Below are positions 53,720 through 64,000 of a DNA stretch of 64,000 nucleotides, one piece after another. Each line of letters starts with the position of its first letter. Within the stretch, counting starts at the first letter, position 1. This stretch comes from Podospora comata (taxonomy: Eukaryota > Ascomycota > Sordariomycetes > Sordariales > Podosporaceae). Where the stretch lies: the NCBI GenBank assembly GCA_017354895.1, contig CP071497.1, positions 3,596,001 to 3,660,000 of the forward strand, written 5' to 3'. The translations under genes and the position numbers were made by a program. The notes under the pieces are model-generated. The model ran no database searches. It was given only the letters and a program-made list of their open reading frames with translations, and was not told where the DNA came from.

Positions 53720-56700
53720 ATGGCGTCCTTTTTACGAGCCAAACAGAGCGGTGTTGCGACCGACCTGTCTGCCGGGCTGCTACCGGGGAGTTTTAACCCT
53801 GACGAGCTGGCCAGATATGGGATCAACTCCCAGGTTAGGTACGCTCCTCCCCTTCTTTTTTTTTTTTTTTCCCATCCCTTCATCTCGTCGGCCAGAAGAC
53901 AAATCTAACGGGATATATTTTGCGGGATAATCAGTTGTCTAGCCTATGACCCGACCCGATCCCTCCTCGCGGTCGGCACATCCCCATCGACCTTTTCTCC
54001 CAGGGGGAAAATCTACGTCTTTGGTCGTGACCGCGTCCATCGGATCCTCCAACCTCCCAATCCCTCCGGGGGGGTTTCTTATCGACAGCTCGCCTTTGTG
54101 AATCATTCGTTGGTGTCACTTGATTCGAACAACGAGGTTGCCTTGTGGGATTTGGAGACTTGCACCCAGACGTCAAAGTACAGCTACGTAAAAGTGTCTA
54201 GTTTGGTCACTGATCCTGCTCTTGACTGGGCTTTTGTTGGGTCGGCGTCTTCTTCGGGGGATGTGCAAGTTTATGACCTTGACCGAGCGAGGCCGGTGCC
54301 GTTCCGGTTGGGGAATTTGGCGAAGGAGGTTTACCCGAGGGAGATGATTGGGGATCGGGCGGGGGTGGCGGCTATGGCGATACATCCGAGGGATATCGGG
54401 AAGCTGGCTGTGGGCTATGCCGGGGGGGTGGTGGGGGTTTATAGTTTTAAGATGGGAGGGGTGCAGAGGTGGTATGAACCGCCGTCGGCTGGCGGGATGA
54501 TGATGATGAGGGGGAAGGTGAAGTTGACGAATGTGGTTTGGCACCCGTCGGGGACTTTTCTCATGGGGGGGTATGAGAATGGGGTGATGGTTTTTTGGGA
54601 TGTGAAGGAGGGGAGGGTGGTTGGGGTGAGGGATGTTTATGGGTCGTTGGATGATCTGGAGGGGGATAAGAGGGATAGGGTGCCGTTGGGGAGGGTGAAG
54701 TGGGCTTGTAAGGGGAACAATCCGGATGATACTGGGTTGGTGGTGCAGGGGGGATGGGATAGGGGGGAGCAGCATAGCGGGAAGAGGGGGATAAGTTTTC
54801 TTGATTTGGGGCCTACGCCGGTTTATGCGACGAGTTCGTGGGAGGTTTTGGGGGGGTACGTCAAGGGGAGGGGGGAGAGGGTGGTGATGGAGATGCCGCC
54901 GGGCGCAGAGGTGGTGGATTATGTGTTGATCCCTAGACAGAGTCCGTATTTTGATGGGGCGCAGGATCCGCTTGCGGTTATGGCCATGTTGAGCTCTGGG
55001 GAGTTGATTACTATGAGTTTCCCGTCCGGGTGGGCGATTAGTCCGACAAACATGCTGCATCCGAGCTTGTCGTTTGTGCACCCGTTTGTGCAGAGGATTG
55101 GGGTGGCGAGTGTGGGGAGGGAGAGGTGGTTGGGGATGGTGGAAAAGAGGAGCCAGGGGGAGGCGATACTGAAGGGGGGGAAGGGGGGCAATACAAGGAG
55201 GAAGATGGTGGATGTGAGGAATGTGATTTTGGTGGCGCACGCGGATAGCACGGTGAGGATTTGGGATGTCGGATTTGGGGACGAGGTTGAGAACCCGGGG
55301 CAGTTGCAGGTTGATGTGGCGAGGGCGGTGGGGAGGTTTGAGGATGTGACTGTCAGTGAGGTGCATATGGCCGAGGGGACGGGGGAGTTTGCCGCGGGGA
55401 CGAAGACGGGGGAGGTGGTGGTTTACAAGTGGGGGGTTAATAAGTTTCATGGGAGGGATGCGACGACAGCGCTGGATCCAAAGCCTGGAGGACTGACGGA
55501 TATCAGTACGAGGGCTGAGCCTTCACTCACAGAGGGTCTTCAACCCTTTGTGCTCTACGAGATGGCACAAGGTCCCATCTCGGCGCTTTGCGTCTCAGAC
55601 GTAGGGTTCATCGCAGTCGGATCAGAAGGAGGACACTTCAGCATGATCGACCTCCGCGGCCCATCCGTCATCTACACCTCCCCAGTGACCGAGTTCATCA
55701 CGCAAGAAAAGAAGTCCTTCTCCCTCAAGAAATCCTCCTCCTCCCACAACAAGTTGGAATTCCCCACGGCTATTTCCTTTGGCGTCATGACACTCGAAGG
55801 AGACAGCTACTCCTCCATCTGCTGCTTCGTCGGCACAAACCTAGGCCACATTGCGACGTTCCGCCTCTTGCCGTCAGGGCAATCTTACACGGCAAAACCC
55901 GCCGGCTTCATCAAGACCTCAGCCGACAGGGTCATTTCCCTCAGCCCGATCAACTCGGAAACTGGCTCCCCGGCCACAGCTACGGGGCAGTCAGTCGCTG
56001 GTTTGAGGTCAAACGTCCAAACCCCCGGCGTTTTGGTCGCCGTAACCCAATCCGAAATCCGGATTTTCAAACCCTCCACCAACAAGGGTGCGTCCAAATC
56101 TTTTGACGACCAGCTTTGCGACTCTGCCAGAGTCATCCACCCGCCTAATCTCCCACCGTCGGTTGTCTGTCTGTTCGGTGACCGCACCACAAGGGCGTAT
56201 TCCATCCCGTCGCTCAAGGAAGTCGGCCGCGCAAGTTTGTCCATGCTGGACCCCTCCCGGACGCTGTCGTGCGTGATATCAAAAACGGGAGAGCTGATAG
56301 CGTGGAACGGACCGTCTGAGATTGCAGTCATGCCCGTTTATGGGAGCGGTAAAGGGCTCCCTGCGTCGACGGATAGTTTGATTTCGCCCGAGAGGACACT
56401 ACCCCCCAGACCGACGATTTCGAATCTTCAGTGGATCTCGGGGACGCAATATGTCAGTCCGACGGATTTGGATTTGTTGATCGGGGGGGAGGGGAGGCCG
56501 CCTTCGAAGAGGGTGGTGAGGGCCGAGGAGGTGGAGCGTGCTGCTGCTGGTGGTCGCGGGTACGGCGGGAGCAGTAGCCAGCAACAACAAGAGGGCTGGG
56601 GAGATTATTTGGTCAGGCAGGTGAATGAGAGGACGGAGAAGCTCAGCTTTGTGGACGATGCGATGACGAAGCTGCAGGAGGCGAGCAGCGGGTGGGCGGA

Positions 56701-56773
56701 GGATGTCAACAAGACGGTCAAGGAGCAGAAGAGGGGGTTGTTGCTGGGGGGGTTGAAGAAGAGTTTCTTTTGA
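53720..56773 (+). CDS. Sro7/Lgl/tomosyn-type WD40 exocytosis regulator
   Basis: Homologue of yeast Sro7 and animal Lgl/tomosyn, which bind t-SNAREs and Rab GTPases at sites of polarised secretion. Exons 53720-53838 and 53935-56773 (96-nt intron with a T14 run) give 985 aa. The junction gives YGINSQVSCLAYDPTRSLLA, matching the first WD40 strand of the family. WD40-type strands follow (LVSLDSNNEVALWDLET; KLAVGYAGGVVGVYSF; TVRIWDVGFG; FIAVGSEGGHFSMIDLRGPS). The C-terminal 60 residues (YLVRQVNERTEKLSFVDDAM, then KLQEASSGWAEDVNK) form a coiled coil like the R-SNARE-like tail of tomosyn. Third-base use is G-rich at about 54240-55540, C-rich at 55560-56340, then G-rich again. Confidence 0.9.
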
Positions 56774-57459
56774 TTTTTTGCGAGGTTATCTAAGGGTATG
56801 GAACGTGTGGGTAAGGTTGGATCAGGGGAGTTTTTCGGATGTGTTTTAGATACCATGAATGGATGTTTCTTCGTTGCCTTGCAATGTGGCTAACTTACGA
56901 GGTTGTATGCTTTGTTTGCTGCGAAAGGGAGGTGGATGTTTCATACCGCTCATGTTAGGTTGCCTGGGCATGTCTATCTTTTATCATGTCTGTTGTCTAT
57001 TTTGGTGGCGAATGACTGGGATTTTTGGCCATCTCATCTTCCACTAACCAACCCAGCCACATGGAATAACACAACGCCCTCGTCCATAATGTCTCCCTCG
57101 GATGCCTCTTTCCAATAGAGTGTGTGATTTAGTTTCAAGAGTGTTCTCACCTCACATAATAATCATCGTTTAAGCCCCCTTCTCACAAGTTCACAAGGCA
57201 GAAAGACATTCGATAGCAGCAAATTCATCAGATACCTCTTTCTCATTCGCGTCAACAGCGCCGCCGCCCCGGTATCATCATGAGCTAGGTACATGAAATG
57301 TTTCCATATTTCCACATCATCATCTCGATCAGGTATATCCTCCTCACATAGGTAGTGCTAAAAAAATTCCAAACAATTGCCATCCCAATAGTTATCATCC
57401 CTATTCCAATCAATCAGGTATCATTAATCACAAAATTCCAGACACACACACACACACAC
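56774..57459. other. Convergent intergenic region Sro7/MFS
   Basis: 0.69 kb, pyrimidine-rich on the right half, with a short CA repeat at 57442-57460. No gene supported. Confidence 0.6.
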
Positions 57460-59133
57460 TTAGTAAGTGTAACGGAACCCAGGCTCATAATCCTCATCGC
57501 CATCAGCCTCAAGCTCCTTCTCGCCCCTGTCGGCCGCGCTGTTGGACCGGTAGAAGCTCAAGCTGAGAATGCCAACCAGGATCAGAGTGAGACCGCTGGT
57601 GGCAATGCAGGCATAGAGACCGGGGCGGTAGTGGGGCGCGTCCTCGCCTCTGAAGACGAGCGAGCCGGCGATGCCGCCGATGCCGCCAAACATGACAAAG
57701 GTGGCCGAGCAAAAGGCGCGCTTCCACTGGCCGCGGATGTTGTTGGCCTGGTAGGACAGAGCGGTCGAGACGTTGGCGTTGGCGCCGGCGGTGACGAAGA
57801 AGACGCCAAAGTAGCGGACGGCCGAGCTCTTGGCGAAGCCCATGATGGGGAGACCAATCATGCAGAGGATGATGTTTCCGACAATGACGGGGCCGCGGAC
57901 GTGGTACCTGTCGCCGATCCAGCCAGAGAGGTAGATGATGATGGCGGCAAAGGCATAGGGAGGAGCAACCAGGCACTGAGCCTCGCCGACCGAGAATCCG
58001 AGCTCGAGGTTGAGAATGATGGGCAAGAAGTAGGCGAGGGCGTAGGTGACGGTGGTGGTGTTGAAGAAGATCATGGCGTAGGCCCAAATCTTCCAGTCGA
58101 GACCGGCACCGAGGTACTTCTTGACGGAGAATTCCTGGACCTTGACATCACCACGGTCGGCGTTGACACGAGCGCAAATCCACTCCTTCTCGGTGGGGCC
58201 AAGGAAAGACCAGGACTCTCTCTTGGAGTCGGGGAAGTCGACGAGGAGCCAGTAGCCGACAAGACCGAGCACGCAGGTGATGATACCTTCAATGACGAAG
58301 ATCCATCTCCAACCGTTCATGTCAGCAATGCCCTTCATTTGCATGATCTGTTTGTGATCGGTCAGTTACTGGTTCGCTGATGCAAAGACATATATATCCG
58401 GGAAAACTCACTCCGTAAGCCAGGATACCAGCAAAGGCACTGGCGCAAGAACCAATGAGATAGAAGACGGCGTTTCTCTTTCCGACCTCATCTGTTCTCC
58501 ATGTCAGCGCAAAGTTCTCACCATGATGATAGCACAGGATTGACTTACATCTAGTGTACCAGGTGCTCAAAAGGTAGACAGCGCTGGGGAAGAAGCCAGC
58601 CTCCAACACACCGAGAAGAAGTCTCATGCCGGCCATCTGCTCCCAGTTCACGACGAAACCCATACCGATCATGACGGCACCCCACAAGATAGTGATGGCA
58701 GCCAAATGCAATCTGGGACCAATCTTGCGGACAAGAATGGTGGATGGGGGCTGGAAGATGATGTAGGTGACGAAGAACAAGAGAGAGATGAGAGACTGTT
58801 TGTCGATCATGTTAGCCATGCAGTCCAAAACCCAAGAGACAAATGGCAACTCACGTAGCGGTTTCCAATCAAGACGAGATCAACACCCATGCCGGCGATG
58901 TTGGCGGCACCCAAGTTGGTACGGTCCATGAGCGAGATGCAGTACATGGCACCGACAGTCAAGACGAGACGGCGATCGACCCGTCTGAGAATGGCCTTCT
59001 CCTGCTCTGGCGTGAAGCCAAAGTCGGCAGGCGAGCGGTGGACATCCGAGCCAGCCTTGGAGCCAGCCTTGAAGTCAGCATTCTCAATGTTGTTGACTTC
59101 GCCGGCGGCGACCTTCTCCGAAGAGGAGTTCAT
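57460..59133 (-). CDS. MFS transporter, anion:cation symporter (Dal5-like) family
   Basis: Plasma-membrane major facilitator of the ACS/allantoate permease type; such proteins carry organic acids or vitamins such as nicotinate, pantothenate and allantoate. Exons 58855-59133, 58549-58795, 58412-58491 and 57460-58347, with introns of 59, 57 and 64 nt, give 497 aa. Twelve membrane segments can be placed. Typical blocks: MYCISLMDRTNLGAANIAGM in helix 1, VTYIIFQPPSTILVRKIGPR between helices 2 and 3, MRLLLGVLEAGFFPSAVYLL in helix 4, NGWRWIFVIEGIIT in helix 6, and SYQANNIRGQWKRA before helix 11. A central loop contains EKEWICARVNADRGD. N- and C-termini are hydrophilic. The substrate cannot be told from the sequence. 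Confidence 0.92.
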
Positions 59134-62100
59134 TCTTCCCTGGTCGTGGGGGGGGGGTTTTGCGGTGCCCTTCTGGTCTCCGACTGGAAGAGCTGTTTGG
59201 CTGAAAGGGGGGGGGGGGATGGGCGGTCGAGGTTTGGTGAAGGGTGAGGAGGTGAGGACGAAGAAGGAAGGACGACAGCATGGGAAGGTCGTGTCTAATG
59301 TACCCCAACCCATTCCTCGCCCCCGTCGCATTCTTGATCGACTTTAGCAACTCGCACTCTGCTCATCCCCGTCACAGCTCCCCATAGCTACTCCATTTCC
59401 CCCGCATCCTGTCAGCTAGCTACCGTCTCCATCGAGCTGGACTGCACGCTACACTAGCACACCAGGTAGGTAGGGTCTTGGAGTCGAGGCCAAGTTCCAG
59501 GTCCCCTGTCCAATCCAACCGTCGGCTGCATGTAACTCACACCGCATCCTTGCTCTCTGCTCGAAAGAAACCGAGGCCGGTGGTTGCCAAGAGGAGCCGG
59601 ACCTATCGCAGCGCCGCAACGTCGGACAACAAGCCTGCCTTATACACCACCACTCTAGATGCCTGATGCCAGTAAGCTCCACGCATCCTGCCAACTCGAG
59701 CCGATAGTTCCAAACGCTCAAACAGTCGGAAAGCCCACACCGGTCCTCCTTATCGCAGTATCTTTTTCTTCTCGTACAGGCCAGATCGAACCGGCGATGA
59801 CCGCCTCTTTCGTGTAAGCAAAGGGCTCCATTTCCCAACATTTCAGAGGGGCGAGCCCACCTCCCCGCCTTGACAGATGGAGCCAACCCCAGGTTTTCCG
59901 GCCCCGTTTCCCACGAACGGACCCTCTTACCAAGACTCTGGGAAGGGGTGAGCAAAGGTTGGCGGGGGAATCTGGTGGCCTCTCAGATCTTCGGTGAATC
60001 TCAGCAGATGGAATTCACTTCCGGATTAGGATGGCATCACCGTTGAGCGTGCGCATCCAAGCACGTGGAGGCGAGACCAGACTAAACGTTATTGGTCCTT
60101 TGCTGTACGGTAGTGCTGCAGGCTGGACTGACGGCAGCAGGCTACTGAGGTGAAGTTTGTACCGGAAATCATCTCGCGGCCACCTTGCCGCACGCCAGTG
60201 CCGCCCCCCTTTTCCCAGTGTTCGTTGAGAACTGCGGAGAAAACAGGTCCACTGCTTGTCTCCTCTTCCCCAGACTCGAGAATCCACAGTGGCACAGTGG
60301 CAGGTTGGCTCCAATTTTCTCCGCATTTTAGCACGTCTTGAGGCTGCGTTAGGCGCGGAAGCTAAAATATCGACGATTCCAAACCGAGACGTTGACCGAG
60401 TTCAGGCGTTGCTTGCGATTGGTTCGAACGAGTGCGGGGGAAGTCTTGGGCTTGTCTTGGCCAGGTCTTTGGGGGCAGGCCTGGGGGAATGGTGAGGTCG
60501 TTGAGGGGCTCATACGATGGGTGTCGACTCCAAACAGCTTGTTCATGACGCTCTGTGGCGTCGACCATGGCTCTTGATTCCCCTTGGCAGCGCCGACTTG
60601 CTTGAAACCGTCGCTAGAACTCGGCACGATGGTACTGAAGCCGAGGTAATAGGGCAGAGCCAAGTATTGAGGCTGACTGCTTGTTTTCGTGGGTTGACGA
60701 CTTCCCGTGAAGAGTGTTTTTATTCTTTATTTTTTTTTATTTTTTTTTTGGGTGGTTTGGAATCTCGAAAGGAACGGGCGGAAACAGGCAGGAATTAGAG
60801 AAGCTGAAAGCTCGAGGTCCACTGTGGATATCATGAGGTTGTTAGTGGACTCATCGAAGTCTCCAGACTCCAGCGTTCGTCGTGTTCCCAGCATCATGAC
60901 TCGTGAAGTATCGGAAGGGGGATCTGCCCAGATCTGGGCAAATCCGGGGTAGCGCTACCGAGAGACAGGATGGACCACACGTGTGTTACGTCGTGCGATA
61001 ATCCGGGGACTCGGGCGGCTCCCGAAGACGCGTGCTTGACATTGACGGAAGCCATCTTGGTGATTGGAGTGCCGGCCGTGGTCTCGACCTCGGTCGCTAG
61101 CTTTTCCCTTTTCTCCAACTTCTTAGGGCTCGATAGACGCATTCTTTGCATTCTTGGGGGTGGTCTGCCATTGGGTCATGTGACGGATTGGGTATGTGAT
61201 GGAGGTGGTTGGGGGACGTTGGGTTGGAGAACAGGGGTCGAAGGGGGAGGGGGGGCATGATCCAAATCTCCTTTCTCTGTAGCGAATGGATGGTGAGTGG
61301 ATGCCGAGGTCAGAAAATAGGGATACGAAGAAGACACGAACCGTTGGGCAAATCTTGGAGAATATGATGAATCGGTGACGAGATTGCTCCTGATGAGATA
61401 GGGGCAAATGTGGTTCAACTGGTGTTGGATGCCCCTTTCCCAACCAGTTTCTTGAGCATTGAGAACGAACGGGGACGTCGGACAACCAACATCTACGTAG
61501 CAAACATCAGTCCTGGGCAATAGCACCAGCCCGACCACATCGAAACCAGGCTGCCAGAAATAACAAACAGGTTGCAATCCTTCGCTCGTCCGTCCTTCTC
61601 CCGAACTCCAAGACCGGCACTTTGGGGATGCCGGCACACGTCTCCCCGCAAAATCCACCTCTTGACCCCAGGAAACTGCAACATTGAGGTGCATTCCCGG
61701 ACCCGGCACCTTTGGACACCTGGTAGCGTCTCACAGCAGCATCAGAGAGAGCATACCCAGAGTCGGGTCAAGCCATCACTGTTGCCTTTTCCTCCTCCAC
61801 CACAAGACCGCAAATCTTATTCCGGTACATTCACAAATATTTTTGAGAAGGTTAACTTTGAGCTTTCTCGATCTGGATCGAAACTTCAACAATGCGCTCG
61901 ATCTCTTGTCACCAGCTGTTGCTGGCGCAATGATCGTGGACCACGCCTCGTCATTGCTCCAAGTCATCGAAGAATCTGCTCTGCTGCTGTCCACGTGTGA
62001 GTATCAGTGGTGGCCGCATCTGAGTCTGATGCCTGCGCGCAAATATCAATGCATCTCACATGTTCTTCTTCACGCTTGAAAAGCACCTGTTGTGGTGAAT

Positions 62101-62584
62101 GACGTGTCTTTGATTCTTAGGCGAGCCATACCATCCAAAGATAGACCAGAACACCACTCTTCAACAGACCCGACGAACCCTCCTGCTTCTTAGGCATCTT
62201 CGCAAACCACGAACCGGCGCTGCTTCGGGCTGTCGAGCCGCTCGGCATGGTTGGGGAGCAAAACCCATCTAAATAAATTGAACACCCCCAATCCGGACCT
62301 CCCCCTTCCGCCCTCGATACGCCGCAACATGACTTCGCGGGAACTCTGCACACGCAAAACGACCTGGAACCAGGGCTTGGCCATGTAAATAGATTCATCA
62401 AAACACCCCGGCACATGGGCGGGAGCACAGCGATTGGACAAGTTGTATACAAGAGGTGTCATTGACACCCAAGATGAGCTTGACTGCAAACAAGCTATAA
62501 AGAGACTCTTTGTCTTGACGCCATTGCCATGTTGATCTCCTCAGCTCAGTCTTGACCATCACCAGGTGTTTCTCTGCCCCCAGG
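59134..62584. other. Intergenic region upstream of MFS and LPMO genes
   Basis: 3.45 kb between divergent genes. It contains G-runs near 59149 and 59208, a T-rich stretch at 60726-60750, and several non-conserved ORFs of 100-177 codons. I see no supported gene. The right 0.5 kb is the LPMO promoter. Confidence 0.5.
62496..62501 (+). promoter_or_regulatory. TATA box of the AA9 LPMO gene
   Basis: TATAAA lies 84 nt upstream of the start codon, a good spacing for a regulated fungal promoter. CRE1-type sites (SYGGRG on the minus strand) are at 62405-62410 and 62578-62583, which fits carbon-catabolite control, but such hexamers are common by chance. Confidence 0.55.
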
Positions 62585-63634
62585 ATGAAGTTCTTGTCCC
62601 TTCTTGCCGCTGCCTCCACGGCGACGGCTCATACCATCTTTGTCCAGCTCGATGCCGGGGGCAAGGTGTATCCTGTCTCGCACGCTATCCGGACTCCCAC
62701 CTATGATGGCCCAATCACCAACGTTAACTCGAATGACTTGGCCTGCAATGGGGGGCCAAACCCGACGATGAAGTCGAATGAGGTCATCACCGTCCAGGCA
62801 GGCACGACGGTCAAAGCGGTGTGGAGGCACACGCTGACTTCGGGGCCGAATAATGTCATGGATGCTTCCCACAAGGGGCCGACGTTGGCGTATTTGAAAA
62901 AGGTTAGCAATGCGCTGACCGACACGGGGATTGGAGGGGGGTGGTTCAAGATTCAGGAGGATGGGTATAACGGGGGCAATTGGGGGACCAGCAAGGTTAT
63001 CAATAATGCTGGGTTGCATTATATGTTTGTTTCCTCCCCTTTTTTTTCTTTTTTTTTTTCTCTGTTGTATGAACTTTCGTGGCTGATATCAGTACTAGTG
63101 ACATCCCCTCTTGCATCGCCCCGGGCCAATACCTCCTCCGCGCCGAGATGATTGCTCTCCACGGTGCTGGTTCGTCCGGTGGTGCTCAGCTTTATGTACG
63201 TCCCCTTCCTCCTTCCCCCTTCCCCCCTCTTACATCGTGCTAACACAGGTTTGTAGATGGAATGCGCCCAAATCAACATCGTCGGCGGGACTGGCGCCGT
63301 CTCGCCCAAGACGTACTCCATCCCCGGCATCTACAAGTCCAACGACCCGGGTATTTTGGTCAACATCTACTCCATGACCACGTCCTCAAAGTACACCATC
63401 CCTGGCCCACCCCTCTTCACCTGCGCCGGCGGCAGCGGAGGATCAGGTCCGGTGACGACCCAACCCGAACCAGTGGTGGAGGTGCCGGCCCCGACCCAGC
63501 CAGAGCCGGTGGACAGCGGGTGCGAGGCTGCGCAGTGGCAGCAGTGCGGTGGGCAGAATTATTCTGGTTGCACCAGGTGCGCGGCTGGGTTTACGTGTAA
63601 GAATATCAATCAGTACTATCATCAGTGCTCGTAG
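62585..63634 (+). CDS. AA9 (GH61) lytic polysaccharide monooxygenase with CBM1
   Basis: Secreted copper enzyme that oxidatively cleaves cellulose or related glucans. Exons 62585-63024, 63099-63195 and 63257-63634 (introns 74 and 61 nt) give 304 aa. The signal peptide [15 protein letters not shown] leaves His16 as the mature N-terminus, the first half of the copper histidine brace. The second histidine is His96 ([10 protein letters not shown]), and the axial Tyr is Tyr179 in [35 protein letters not shown] and [20 protein letters not shown] are strong AA9 blocks. A Pro/Thr/Glu linker (about 225-267) leads to a cellulose-binding CBM1 at 268-304 ([20 protein letters not shown]), with aromatic residues in the binding face. 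The first intron uses donor GTTTGT, weaker than usual. Regiospecificity cannot be inferred. Confidence 0.97.
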
Positions 63635-63749
63635 GGGTACTTTTGAGAGAAGGGGGAAGGGCACGGTGTCGGTAGCGTTGGTAGGGGAAAGATCTGGGTT
63701 GGACAAAGCTGCGCATCGTTGAAAATACGTGTGTTTCGGTACACATCTC

Positions 63750-64000
63750 TCAGAGCTTAGCCTTTGGCATCTCAGTAGCAATGCACTCCACCTCAACATC
63801 AGTCCCCAAAGGCAGCTGGTAAACAGCTACACAAGTCCGCGCCTATGCGATGCACCCCCATCAGCAAATACTCAGTCGGCCAGCAAAGGTTGCAAGACCT
63901 ACCGGCTTGGGCTCTTTGGTAAAGAACTGATCATAAACCTCGTTCATGTCCTTGAAGTTCTTCATGTCGGTCAAGAAGACATTGACCTTTGCGACATGGT
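63750..64000 (-). CDS. RidA/YjgF/UK114 family protein, partial
   Basis: C-terminal part of a RidA-type protein; classic members hydrolyse reactive enamine/imine intermediates made by PLP enzymes. Exons visible: 63750-63842 and 63903 to beyond the window edge, with a 60-nt intron (donor GTAGGT). Translation reads HVAKVNVFLTDMKNFKDMNE, then VYDQFFTKEPKP, then ARTCVAVYQLPLGTDVEVEC and IATEMPKAKL with a stop. The Arg in ARTCVAV and the Glu in VEVECIA match the substrate-binding Arg and the conserved Glu of the family. The N-terminal half lies outside the window, so location and full length are unknown. It converges with the LPMO gene, only 115 bp between stops. Confidence 0.88.

Noticed and set aside
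54173-55450. 425-codon ORF antisense to the Sro7 homologue
   Set aside because: Pro/His/Arg-rich translation arising from G-rich codons on the real strand; no domain, and the plus-strand WD40 protein fully explains the region.
59449-59955. 168-codon minus ORF upstream of the MFS gene
   Set aside because: Arg/Cys/Trp-rich random-looking translation with no recognised domain.
60400-60450. tRNA B-box-like GGTTCGAAC
   Set aside because: No matching A box or cloverleaf can be drawn in the flanking 90 nt.

Overview
This 64 kb window is nuclear DNA from a filamentous ascomycete. The evidence is short GT-AG introns (about 50-96 nt) that join conserved reading frames, GC-rich coding exons, and a gene set (Argonaute, AA9 polysaccharide monooxygenase with CBM1, RMI1, CFT2, RNA14, SKI3) typical of Pezizomycotina. 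The style of the genes suggests Sordariomycetes, perhaps Sordariales, but that placement is inference. I support 17 protein genes with confidence, one weaker ORF, and a partial gene at the right edge. No rRNA, tRNA or CRISPR array was seen.

Layout. 1-8.4 kb is gene-poor. 8.4-10.2 kb: organellar asparaginyl-tRNA synthetase (-). 11.9-13.0 kb: microbial-type PARG/macrodomain protein (+). 16.0-19.0 kb: CFT2/CPSF100 (-), divergent from SEC24 (+, 19.8-22.9 kb). 23.6-27.0 kb: UTP22 (-), divergent from SKI3 (+, 27.8-32.1 kb). 32.3-33.1 kb: VPS51 (-, with a frame break at a G12 run), divergent from RMI1 (+, 33.7-35.3 kb). 35.7-36.7 kb: NIF3/DUF34 (-), divergent from a BolA2-type protein (+, 37.0-37.5 kb). 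A 206-bp MITE with clear inverted repeats and a target duplication lies at 37.9-38.1 kb. 38.4-40.7 kb: CorA-like membrane protein, followed by an unrecognised ORF. 41.9-42.9 kb: ASF1 (-), divergent from RNA14 (+, 44.1-47.0 kb). A TA-rich, RIP-like scar sits at 47.2-47.5 kb. 50.0-53.0 kb: Argonaute. 53.7-56.8 kb: Sro7/Lgl/tomosyn homologue. 57.5-59.1 kb: MFS transporter (-). 62.6-63.6 kb: AA9 LPMO with CBM1. 63.75 kb to the edge: RidA family (-, partial).

Most genes are housekeeping and are arranged as divergent pairs with convergent 3' ends, not as a pathway cluster. RNA metabolism is well represented: CFT2 and RNA14 act in mRNA 3'-end formation, SKI3 in exosome-linked decay, UTP22 in pre-rRNA processing, Argonaute in small-RNA silencing. 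Membrane traffic is represented by SEC24, VPS51 and Sro7. I see no convincing new multigene system. The most unusual items are the MITE, a long disordered N-terminal extension on RMI1, the altered signature of the PARG-like protein, in-frame stop-free introns, and a recurring C-rich to G-rich switch along coding strands.
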